Positions 11,579 to 21,581 of a DNA stretch of 64,000 nucleotides are shown piece by piece. A program made the translations under genes and the position numbers. This stretch comes from Limonium bicolor (Eukaryota; Streptophyta; Magnoliopsida; Caryophyllales; Plumbaginaceae). Under the pieces are notes generated by a model. The model did no database searches. It saw nothing but the letters and a program-made list of their open reading frames with translations, and was not told where the DNA came from. Position 1 is the first letter of the stretch, and every line of letters starts with the position of its first letter. The DNA lies in contig CM041779.1 of assembly GCA_023374045.1 (NCBI GenBank), forward strand, positions 300,648,167 to 300,712,166, read 5' to 3'.

Positions 11579-11590
11579 TGGTATCAGAGC
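11579..11590 (+). promoter_or_regulatory. Primer-binding site of element B
   Basis: TGGTATCAGAGC, complementary to initiator Met-tRNA, five bases after the 5' LTR. The leader 11591-11792 that follows shows no other recognisable feature. Confidence 0.9.
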
Positions 11591-11792
11591 GAAGTATCGC
11601 TCTGATGGCTAGAATACCGAGCTTAGGAATATACCGAGTTAGGAAATCTAACCATAGTTACCTAAGTGAACAGTTATGGAAAGGTTAACCACTAACTAAG
11701 TGTGGAGATACCTTATAATCGGGAAAAGCGTTACAACCGTTGGACCGATAAGTGTGCAAGCATATTACTAATGAGTGATCATGTGAATTCAG

Positions 11793-13079
11793 ATGTCAGG
11801 TCGACCACGAGGTAGAGGCCGTGGACACGGCACTGGAGATACGGGTGACCAGGGCGAGAATACTACGGCTCAAGTTATGGCTGAGGCAGTAGCAGCCGCC
11901 GTAGCCCAGATGGTACCCCAGTTGGTAGCTGCGATGCAGCAGGGGCAACAACCCGGAGTTCAACCACCACCGCCACCGCCACGTGAGACCAACTGGGTCA
12001 AGGCGTTGGCTGATCTGAGGCCAACATCTTTCAGTGGGGAGACCGACCCTCGTAAGCTGGAGGCATACATCTCCGAGATGGAGACTGCCTTCGAGACCTT
12101 GGCGGTGCCTGAGGAGGTCAAGGTTCGACTTGCCGCATACTACTTGAAGGGTTCGGCACATAGCTAGTGGAAGCTAGTACGAGAGGGCAGAGTGGCTGAC
12201 CCGACCTTTCAGTGGAGGGAGTACACGGCTCTGCTGCGAGCCAAGTAATACCCGATACACGTGCAAGAGGCCAAGCGCCTGGAGCTGGACAATCTGAGGC
12301 AAGGGGATAAGATGACGGTAGATGAGTACTACCCAGCCTTCATCAGACTTATCCACCTGCTACCGGATCTGGGTTACTCAGACCGGATTCTTGTGAACCG
12401 TTTCTACAACGGACTGAGCTACCGCCTACGCTATGGCATGGGGCCAACTGGATATACTACTTTGCAGGAGTGCTACCATGCCGCTGCAATTGTGGAGATT
12501 ACCGTCCGTCTGAGGGACGAGGAGAGTGCGCTCAAGCGCAAGGCCATAAACGAGGGCCAAGGCACGCAAGGGCAAGGGGGAGGAAAGAAGAGGAAGCCAT
12601 ACCCCCAGTCCCAGAAAGGACAGCAACAGGGTGGCAAGGGCCAGACCCAGACCACCACTGCTAAGGAGCCTCTGCAGCTCACCTATGCGTATGCGGCCAA
12701 GCCCTTACGTTCTTACCCACCCAAGGCTAGCACGGGCTCTGGACCGGAGCGCCACTATTACAGCAAGTGGTGTGACGGAGACCACCCCGGCAAGGACTGC
12801 AAGGGTAATGACGTGCAGTGTCGATACTGCAAGAAGATGGGGCACCGTGACTATGAGTGCTGGCAGAACCCGAACAGTAGAAGCTACAGGCCCAAAGGGC
12901 AATGGAAGGGTAAGGCCACTGCGACCACCGATGGCCCAAAGACGGCGAATCAGCCACCCCCAGATCAGAGGTACACAGATTCCCAGAAGGGGAAGGGGTC
13001 GGGGTCCGGCAAGGCCACCCTGAATGTGGTGGACCGGTCTGAGGCGCCAGGGCCCTCTTCTAGACCAGGTACCGCCTAA
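11793..13079 (+). pseudogene. gag: gag of element B
   Basis: Capsid/nucleocapsid polyprotein, one frame from ATG 11793 (MSGRPRGRG) to TAA 13077-13079, broken by TAG at 12165 and TAA at 12247. Order: Gly/Arg-rich N-terminus, Gln/Pro-rich linker, Retrotrans_gag core (ETNWVKAL, then KLVREG, DEYYPAFIRL), Lys/Gln-rich stretch, then two zinc knuckles. In the first knuckle the leading Cys is Ser (YYSKWCDGDHPGKDC); the second is intact (CRYCKKMGHRDYEC). Unlike A and C it has none of the short introns. The TAG at 12165 replaces a Trp codon still present in A. A phase-1 donor-like CCAG|GTACCG lies near the end (13068/13069). Confidence 0.88.
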
Positions 13080-14117
13080 ACTATTGAGTGAAATAAGTGA
13101 TTGCATACCGCATTTCATGCATGTGTGTTAGTGAGTTTAAGTAAACAACCATGTGAGTAAACAATTAAAGTATAGTGCGAAAGTCACCTAATTAGGTAAT
13201 TCTAAACTTAAAGGGACCTTCAATATATGTTATCCAATCCCACCCACACCAAAACCCTGAAGAAACTACCATCGGCATCACCGACTTTCCAATGGAGCAA
13301 TGTCAGGTCATCCAACCAGGTATGGTACTCTTAAATGGATACCTGACACGAGAAGCACAAATCCATATCATCAGACGATGCGACGAACTTGGAGCAACAC
13401 CTGGAGGTTTCTACACACCCGAATACCCGAGCGGATCAAGAATGAAATTGAAGATGATGTGCATGGGTAAGGACTGGAACCCTTACACCTAGACCTATCA
13501 AGAAGTGCGAGCTGAAGATGGAGGAACTGTACCAAGTATACCTGAGGAATTCCTTGCGGTCGTTAACCACGCCGTGGGAATTGCTCAACAAGTTGAAACG
13601 GATTCAATTCCAAGTGTGAAAGCAGATCAATGCATTGTGAACTTCTACCAGAAAGGTGGACGGTTAGGTTTACACCAAGATAAGGACGAGTCACCCGAGT
13701 CTCTAAGTAAGGGAGTACCCGTGGTGTCTTGGTCCATTGGTGATACCGCAGTGTTTGTGTATGGCGAGCAGAAGTGTGCTGATCTCGCAAAGAAGCTAGT
13801 GTTGAAATCGGGAGATGTGTTAATCATGGGTGGGCAGTCAAGGATGCTATATCATGGCATCAGGAAGATCAAACTGAATACCGCACCGTCGGCAGTGATC
13901 AATGCCACACACATGAAACCCGGACGTTTGAATTTGATCTTCAGACAGTTTTAAGCCTTGTATAAGTATATGATGTGTTGAACCAGTGTATGTTAAGGAT
14001 GTTGTAAGTGTTAATTATGGCGACAGTATAAGCCAACGAATGTTGTAAAAAGAGTGTGTTAATGAATAAAGTGGGGCGTGTTGTTACCCAATACTTATTA
14101 GTTTGCCAATGAATTAG
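13069..14117 (+). other. Candidate intron of element B spanning the AlkB ORF
   Basis: Donor CCAG|GTACCG at 13068/13069 (phase 1 in gag) and acceptor GAATTAG|GCTGTG at 14117/14118 (phase 1 in the protease frame). Removing it joins gag to protease-pol in frame. The equivalent sites in element C are also phase 1. This is a prediction: no transcript has been seen, and B's donor is weaker than C's GTGAGG. Confidence 0.5.
13292..13954 (+). pseudogene. AlkB-like Fe(II)/2-oxoglutarate dioxygenase inside element B
   Basis: 220 residues from ATG 13292 to TAA 13952, with one internal TAG at codon 67 (looks like CAG-to-TAG). The family oxidatively demethylates nucleic-acid bases; this domain resembles plant ALKBH1-type proteins (LKMMCMGKDW, IVNFYQKGGRLGLHQDKDES, VVSWSIGD, KSGDVLIMGGQSRMLYHG). 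Iron ligands His128, Asp130 and His188 and the 2OG-contacting Arg212 and Arg218 (RLNLIFR) are all present. It is in the protease-pol frame but has its own stop, and is two bases out of frame with gag. The open frame extends upstream of the ATG to 13197. It is bounded by gag and protease inside one element and is matched at the same place in element C, so it is element cargo rather than a host gene hit by chance. Substrate (RNA, cDNA or tRNA) is unknown. Confidence 0.92.
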
Positions 14118-14461
14118 GCTGTGCACTCGGAAAGGGAGGTATACTGAGTGTCTGCAATGAGGCAGAAGCCGGCAGGAGCGGCACAATCCTCACCGGTACC
14201 TTTCCAGTCAATGGCGTGGACGCTTCGATCTTGTTCGACTCTGGAGCCTCTCATACATTTATTTCGCTATCCTTTGCGAAGAGGCTGGGGTTAGACGGTG
14301 ATGAGATGCCAGACTTCCTAGTCACTCTCCCGTCGAAAGAGAGGATCAAGTGTACTCGCTACCACCGAGATGTTGTTGTGAGAATCAGAGGTGAAGAATT
14401 TCCGATCGACTTGATAGAGTTCGACGGACTTGGTTTTGATGTGATTGTCGGGATGAACTAG
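14118..14461 (+). pseudogene. pro: Aspartic protease of element B
   Basis: Retropepsin-like protease that would cleave the gag-pol polyprotein. The frame opens after a stop at about 14099 and lacks an ATG, fitting expression by splicing or fusion to gag. Active-site motif ILFDSGASHTFIS, then the C-terminal FDVIVGMN. A TAG at 14459-14461 replaces the Trp normally found in the following GMDWL-type motif; reading continues in the same frame into RT. The start given is the predicted splice acceptor. Confidence 0.85.
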
Positions 14462-17400
14462 TTGGAGCGGTACAAGGGCAGAATCCTGTGTGCCGAGCAT
14501 CGTCTGCTTCTTCGGAGTCTATCTGGGGTTACAATATCTTACCGCCAGAGACCCAGGGAGCCTTCGACTCAGATCATCACCGCCATGGCTATGTGTCGTG
14601 AATTACGACGAGGGAGTGATGTATACCTCTGCTATGTCCAGGACATAGAGAGAGACCCAGAGTTTAGTCCTGATGTGCCGGTAGTGTCGGAGTTTCCTGA
14701 TGTATTTCCTAAGGAACTGCCGGGCATGCCGCCAGCATGGGAAGTGGAGTTTGAGATTGATTTGGTTCCGGGCACCGGACCAATTGCGAAGGCGCCCTAT
14801 CGTATGGCTCCAGCAGAGATGACTGAGCTCAAGGAGCAGCTGAGAGACCTACTCGACAAGGGGTTCATCCGCCCTAGCGTTTCGCCATGGGGAGCGCCGG
14901 TCCTCTTCGTGAAGAAGAAGGACGGTAGCCTCCGCCTGTGTATTGACTATCGAGAGCTGAATGCAGTTACGGTGAAGAACCGTTACCCTTTACCACTCAT
15001 CGACGATCTATTTGATCAGTTGAGGGGAGCATCAGTATTCTCCAAGATAGATCTACGATCCAGATACCATCAGATTGCTATCCGTGACAGTGATATTGAA
15101 AAGACAGCATTCAGAACTAGGTATGGGCATTATGAGTTCACAGTTATGCCGTTTGGTTTATCCAATGCACCAGCAAAGTTCATGGACTTAATGAACCGCT
15201 TGTTCCAAGATCAGTTGGACAAGTCAGTGGTAGTCTTCATCGACGATATACTTGTGTACTCGAAATCGAGAGGTGAGCATGAAAGCCACCTGAGGAATGT
15301 GTTACAAACATTAAGAAAGAACCAGTTGTATGCTAAATTTTCAAAGTGTGAGTTTTGGCTGAACCAAGTATCCTTTCTTGGTCATGTGATTTCTGAGGCC
15401 GGGATCACTGTTGATCCAGCAAAGATTGATGCAGTGCGCACCTGGCCTAGGCCGAAGACAGTTACCGATATCAGGAGCTTCCTCGGTCTGGCAGGTTATT
15501 ATAGGAGGTTTGTAAAGGACTTCTCCAGTGTCTCGAAGCCGATGACTTCCTTGATGAAAAAGGATGCACCATTCAAGTGGACAGTCGACTGTGAGAGTTC
15601 TTTTCAGAGTCTCAAGGATGCTCTGACATCTGCACCGGTCCTGACTTTACCAGACGGTCCAGATGGTTTGGAGGTCTATTGTGACGCATCAGGCAGAGGT
15701 ATGGGTTATGTGTTGATGCAACACGGGAAGGTCGTAGCATACGCCTCCCGACAGCTGAAGAAGCATGAAGAGAACTACCCTACCCACGACTTAGAATTGG
15801 GGGCCATTGTCTTCGCACTAAAGATATGGCGACATCACTTGTATGGGGTAAGTGTGACGATTTATTCTGACCACAAGAGTTTAAAGTACTTGTTCACTCA
15901 TAAGGAGTTGAACATGAGACAAAGAAGGTGGGTTGAATTTCTAAATGACTACGACATTAATCTGCAATATAAGGAGGGTAAGGCAAATGTGGTAGCTGAC
16001 GCACTAAGTCGCCGAGCACACTCTCTCCATTCGCTAGTCTCTCATTCTAGCTTGGTTGAAGAGGTGCGGAGTGCTCAGATGACGGATCAGTACATGATGG
16101 AGATTAGACAGAAGCTTATTGATGGCACATTCGAGGGTCAGAAGTATGACTTCAGACTCCACGATGATAACCTGATTAGGCTTAATGGCCGACTGTGTAT
16201 ACCGAGGAGTAGCGCTGAGTTGAAGGAGCGCATATTGAGTGAATCCCATTGTTCTACTACTTCGATTCACCCCGGAGCTTCAAAGATGTATAAGGGTATG
16301 AAAAGATATTTTTGGTGGACTGGAATGAAAAAGGATGTGAATGACTATGTGTTGAGGTGTCTCACTTGTCAGAAGGTCAAGTTTGAGCACCGACGGCCTG
16401 GTGGTATGGTACAGCCAATGCCCGTGCCTGAGTGGAAGTTCCATGATATTTCTATAGACTTCGTAGTAGGGCTTCCGCCTGCAAGGGGAGGTCTGAATAT
16501 GATTTGGGTTGTTGTTGACCGACTGACCAAGGTGGCCCGATTCATTCCGATGAAGGACACCTGGAAAGTGGCAAAACTAGCAGAGCTCTTTGATAGAGAG
16601 ATCGTTCGACGCCATGGGGTACCGAAAACGATTGTATCTGACAGAGATACCAGATTCTTATCGAGGTATTGGAAGTCTACACGAGAAGCACTGGGTACCG
16701 AACTGAAATTGAGTACAGCGTTTCACCCACAGACAGATGGTCAGAGTGAGCGCACCATCCAGACACTTGAGGATATGTTGCGTGCATGTGCACTTGACTT
16801 TCAGACCAGCTGGATTGACAAGTTACATCTGATCGAGTTTAGCTACAACAACAGTTACCATGCTTCGATCAAGATGTCTCCCTTCCAGGCCTTGTACGGT
16901 AGACCATGCCGCACGCCATTATGCTGGGATGAGTCGAGTGAGACGGTCATTATAGGACTAGAGTATCTGGAGCAAGTTCAGGCAGAAGTTCGCCAGATCC
17001 GGGCTAACATGAAGGCAGCTCAGGATAGACAGAAGTCGTACGCAGATGTGCGCAGACGTGACCTGGAGTTCGCCATGGGCGATCAGGTATTTTTGAGAGT
17101 ATCCCCCATGAAAGGAGTGTTTCGTTTTGGCCAGAAAGGCAAGTTGAGCCCAAAATATGTGGGGCCTTATGTTGTGACGGAGCGGATCGGCCCGGTAGCT
17201 TACAGATTTGATTTACCCGCCGAGCTGGGCAAGGTACATGATGTATTTCATGTGTCCCAGTTGAAGAAATATATGTCTCATCCGTCTCATGTACTTCAGC
17301 CTGAAAGGCTAACCTTAGAGCCGACCATGCGATCAGTGGAGACTCCGGTACGCATTCTGGATACTAAGACTCGAGACACTCGCCATAAGTCTGTGAGACT

Positions 17401-17497
17401 GGTGAAAGTTCTCTAGTCTAACCAGGACGTTGAGGAGGCCACTTGGGAGCTGGAAGATAAGATGAAGGCGAAGTACCTGTCATTGTTTACTTCTTAG
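14462..17497 (+). pseudogene. pol: Reverse transcriptase, RNase H, integrase and chromodomain of element B
   Basis: 984 uninterrupted residues, then TAG 17414 and a further 26 residues to TAG 17495. RT about residues 110-330, with catalytic Asp197 (FSKIDLRS) and FIDD (Asp261, Asp262). RNase H about 400-520, with Asp408, Glu445, Asp470 and Asp513. Integrase HHCC zinc finger His596, His603, Cys633 and Cys636; core Asp666, Asp727 and Glu763, the DD35E spacing. A GPY-type module (KYVGPYVV) precedes a chromodomain-like tail (SVRLVKVL, then EEATWELEDKM), in which the TAG replaces an expected Trp. All catalytic residues are intact; only the chromodomain and the protease junction carry stops. Domain order PR-RT-RH-INT-chromodomain identifies a Ty3/gypsy chromovirus. 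Confidence 0.93.
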
Positions 17498-17795
17498 TGT
17501 TTGTATGTATAGGGTACGGGGCGTACCCCTATTTAAGGGGGGTAGAGCCGTTTCGGTTATGTGTGTACGACATGTATTTGGATACATTGTCTGTGTTGTG
17601 TTATTATGTAGTTACCCTGTTATGTTACAGACCGCTGAGTCTGAATGATGTTGTGATGTTTTGTTATTTGGACCTTGTGTCCGATGTAATGTAAAGATTT
17701 TGTTAATGTTGTTATGGAAGTGTTGTTGATATGTGTTCCCGTGTTCTAATATTTAGGATATGTGGAAGTGTGAACTTTGGGGACAAAGTTCTTTT

Positions 17796-17808
17796 AAGGG
17801 GGGTAGAT
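17796..17808 (+). promoter_or_regulatory. Polypurine tract of element B
   Basis: AAGGGGGGTAGAT directly before the 3' LTR. The 298 bases between pol and this tract (17498-17795) show no gene; they include GGGGACAAAGTT just upstream, a form shared with C. Confidence 0.85.
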
Positions 17809-20800
17809 TGAAATACCCCAAACCTAGTTATGTTGTTTAAACATTTAAATATGGTATATTAAGACTAAAAAGAGTCTTATAAGCATTGGTAAGCAATTTA
17901 AATCATAGAAAACACAAAATGTGCTTTAAGGTCAATAAGAGCCAAAATGTGCTCTAAGCTTGGGATAAGCTTGGTTAAGACCTAATGAACTTACCAAGAC
18001 CTTATTTATATACTAATGAACATATTAAACCAATTAGCTAGGAAAACCAAGCTTGAAAACAAGTTAAAACACAAAATGTGCTTTAAGGTGTCTTAAAGCA
18101 CATTTTTGAAAAATTGTCTTGTAAATGAGTTTTGAATGGCCAAATGTCCATCATTACCCTTTAATTCACATGTGTACTATATAGTATCACATTTGGAAGT
18201 CTATATCAATGGGAAATCAAAAAATTCACTTCTATGTGCCTTGTTTTTATGAATAGTAACTTTTATAAGCTTGTTTGTAACATATGTTATATTAAGTAAT
18301 TTAATGAGTCAATAAAGACTAAAAACCCGTTATATCATAATGGGGGCCGGTTTCTTAGGTGGTGAGTCACCACTCTTGCTAGCCTATTAAGTAAATAAAC
18401 AAGTAATAAAGTAAGTACTATTTACTTTAAGCTAAAATATCTTACAAAAGCAAACTTATCTCATTTGCTTCATTCTTCCTTCATTTCCCACCGTCTCCAA
18501 CACTTCACCATCTTCCTCCTTGCTCTCTTTCACGATAATACACCACCACCATCAAAACTCCACCTTTGACCACTTGTAATTCCTAGCTCACTTAACCAAA
18601 TCAAAAACGAACACCACCATTCTCTTAGTCTCATCAAGCTCTTCATTCCTATCTTATCAAAACTTCAAGACCACCATTTCGGTGCCATGGAGTTCAACCA
18701 TTGAAGGAGCTTGAGCTTATATTTCTACATATTATTGATCTCCTTTGCTTCTAGGTAAGGAATCTCAAAGAAAAATAATGTTTTCTCCATGTTTTTATCA
18801 TGACCGAAAATCACCATTGATGATGCTCATTATATTGCTTTGTTCTAGCTTCATTCCAACCTTTCAAGGACTAGGTGGAGTCCTCTCTTGATAGATATTC
18901 AAACTTTCTTCAAATACCAAGGTAAAACAACTACCTTAATGCTTTAAAACAATATATGTAACTAGGGTTTACAATGAGATTAAGCTTGAAGCTTGAATGC
19001 TCATTATGTTGTTTGTATAATGTATAGAGGTTGACAAGCTATCAAATATCCTTACTGGTTTTATAAGGAAACAAGAAAGAAGTTGTGAGAAAAAGAGGTA
19101 AATATGCTAACCTAATGTAGTTTAATGCCTTAGGAGAAATGAGCTTATAATGCTTGTCAAAATTACCTAAAGAGCAAATGGTAAATGACTTAGTGGAAGG
19201 TTCTCAAGGAGATTAGTAAAAGGACATATGTGTTGTTGTATGTATTTGTAGGTCAAAGGCATATATATTGTGGAAATTCAGTGTTTAAGGTTTAACCATT
19301 TTAAGGGCCTAAGTGCCATGCAATTTAAATTATGCACTATATTGTAATGTAGTGTGATTTTGGGTGAAACTTTGTGTGTGAGAGTGTTCTTGGTGAATTT
19401 AGGTGTTCTTGTGTGCTTAATGGAGAAAACAATGTGTTTTGGCTTAGTAATGTTCTAGGAGAACCCATGTCAAAAATTAGGTAATGAATAGGAGGTTATA
19501 AGTGTTTAAGAGAATTTTGGGAAACTAGGAAGTCTTGTGAAGGGCTAGGTATTTTACTAGGAAAGAAACTATGTATTAAGATGTTTTAGAGTGCAAAAAG
19601 GACTTAGACACTGTCTTGAAGGTTTTAGAATACAGTGGGTGTTCAGGAATACACCAAAGTCATTTTGGAGTTGTTCTAGGGCTCATGCAACTTTGGTAAA
19701 CAAAGAGAAGGAATAAACTTGTAAGAGGAACTACAAGATTGACATAAGGATTTAGGTGTAAGAAAAGATGCTTGAGAGGTGATGTGTAAATGGTGAGGAA
19801 ATATTTTGGTATAATGGCTACAATAGGCATGAAACACCATTTAGAAACTTAAGGAGAAAATACTATAAGTGTTAGAGGTTTGGGTGGAAATTGGTTAAGT
19901 ATTTAAAGGCTTAGAAAATGAGTGTTTTGCCTTGTCCGAACATCCGTCCGGACATGGACGTTCGGACAGGCCTGTTGCGTAAAAATTTTCAGAGTCTCGA
20001 CTTGTGTCCGACCTTGGGAAGTCCGGACACAAGTTCGAACGTGCCTGCTTCTACTTTGAAATTCTCTCGACCCATGTCCGAACTTCCGAAGTCCGGACAC
20101 AAGTTCGGACAGGCGTCTGTTTTCAGTTTTGAGTCTCGACTTGTGTCCGAACTTGGGAAGTCCGGACACAAGTTCGGACAGGCCACTGTATGGACCAAAA
20201 ACTTTGTTTTAAGGTAGAAAACGATGTCTAAAAATGGTGATTAGTTAGTAATGATGATATGAGGTTAATTAAGACATGTTAGGAGTGTTATAATGGCAAT
20301 TAAAATGGTGAAGAGTTATAACAAGTGTGAAAGTGAAATAAACTAGATGTGTGAAGTAACAAGTTAACAATGGACTAGTGCGTTAATTAACCGACGTTCC
20401 TAATGTGTTTAGGATTCTCTCAAGGTGGAAACAAATCGAAGCAAGGACCAAGGTATGGTTTTCTTGCAGTCTGTTGCCTACCGGTTTACACCGGCTTGTG
20501 TGTTGTTTGTTTTCTGTGTGCTTATGACTTTGTAAGATTAAAGCATGTAAAGAGTTTACAGTTGTTGAATATTATTATGTTGATAAGTATGACTCTCTCT
20601 TCCCTTGTGTGTGTCTAACAAGACTTGACCTATTATTGTGAATTGATTACTGAGTTCAATGATGAACTACTAACAAGTGCTAACGGGGGAAGTGAGGAGT
20701 CCGGTCTGTTCCGGCCACGCGTGTGAGTATGGGAGTCGATGTCATAACCGGTTCGATTCTCTTGTATGTTATGGTTGTTTTCCAATTTGGTTTCCAACCT

Positions 20801-21581
20801 TCCCTTTAGCTTAACCAAGGCTATTTTACTGACTCACGTCGGGCCACAGGGGCATACTATGTGTTATTTCGGTGTGCTTGGATCACTATATCCGAGGCAC
20901 CTTGTATTAAGTTATCCGTTCAATCTAACAGGACGGTAACGAGTTATGTAACGAGCTTAGCATGAGCATGGCAACATTCTCTAGGCTCTCTATGGGGACT
21001 AACTGTGTTGGTTCTCTTCCTAAAAGGAATTGTTCTTGTGTGATGTGTGTGATGTTGTGTACAATACCCATGTTATGATATATGTATAAGTTGTGTGTTT
21101 TAAAATGAATGCCATGTCACCATGACAATTAGTTGCGCGTATCCCAGTAGCTGATGGGCTGCGCGTTAACCATACTAGCCAAGGGTTGCTGACCCCCTCG
21201 GGGGCTCCATATTTCTTTTACTGCAGGATGAGGATCAAAGAAGCGGAATGGCTTTAGATTCTAGGATGCAGGTTTGCTTTTGATTACTTTTGGATGTTGG
21301 GCCCGGGATGCGCCTGTGCTCCCGTGGCGTTATGTATTTGGGTTGTGAACAGTTTACAGTGAAGGATGCAAGCAAATACTAGGTATTGTATTTTTGTATA
21401 TATGGTTATTAGTTCTATGCTCGGGAGTCTGATCATCAGACCAGTACACTTGTATTTATTCAGCCTTGTTAACCATGTGGGTGGTTGACGGCGTTGTAGC
21501 ACCAATCGTTTAGTTACTGTTTAGTTGTTTAAATTCCGCTGCGATTTCAAGTAATGTTATGTGCGTAGTAGGGGTGTTACA
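17809..21581 (+). repeat. 3' LTR of element B (3773 bp)
   Basis: Near-identical to the 5' LTR. The hairpin array recurs at about 19932-20180 and the 15-base inverted repeat at about 18072-18106. Scattered substitutions and small indels separate the two copies. No coding sequence. Confidence 0.92.

Larger units (their letters stand above)
7805..21581 (+). mobile_element. Element B: complete AlkB-carrying Ty3-gypsy (chromovirus, Tekay/Del-like) retrotransposon
   Basis: 13,777 bases. Two LTRs (7805-11573 and 17809-21581) start TGAAATACCCC and end TGACA/TTACA. CAAGT is duplicated at 7800-7804 and 21582-21586. Primer site, gag, AlkB ORF, protease-RT-RNaseH-integrase-chromodomain and a polypurine tract follow in order. 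LTRs differ by about 3 in 180 bases in a stretch compared by eye (8281-8460), so insertion is fairly recent. All stops seen in the ORFs are single-base changes. Clade assignment rests on motif resemblance, not on a tree. Confidence 0.93.

Noticed and set aside
13069..13300. A gag-to-AlkB intron in B equivalent to that of C
   Set aside because: The only phase-1 acceptor I found (GAAG near 13258) is weak; in B, AlkB may instead start at ATG 13292.
13197..13954. AlkB in B as an ordinary host gene with an element inserted nearby
   Set aside because: It lies inside one TSD-bounded element between gag and protease, shares the protease frame, and has a homologue in the same slot of C.
13505..13954. 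AlkB truncated to a 149-residue protein starting at 13505
   Set aside because: The upstream 66 codons are homologous to C and to AlkB N-termini; the break is a single TAG, so this is one damaged ORF.
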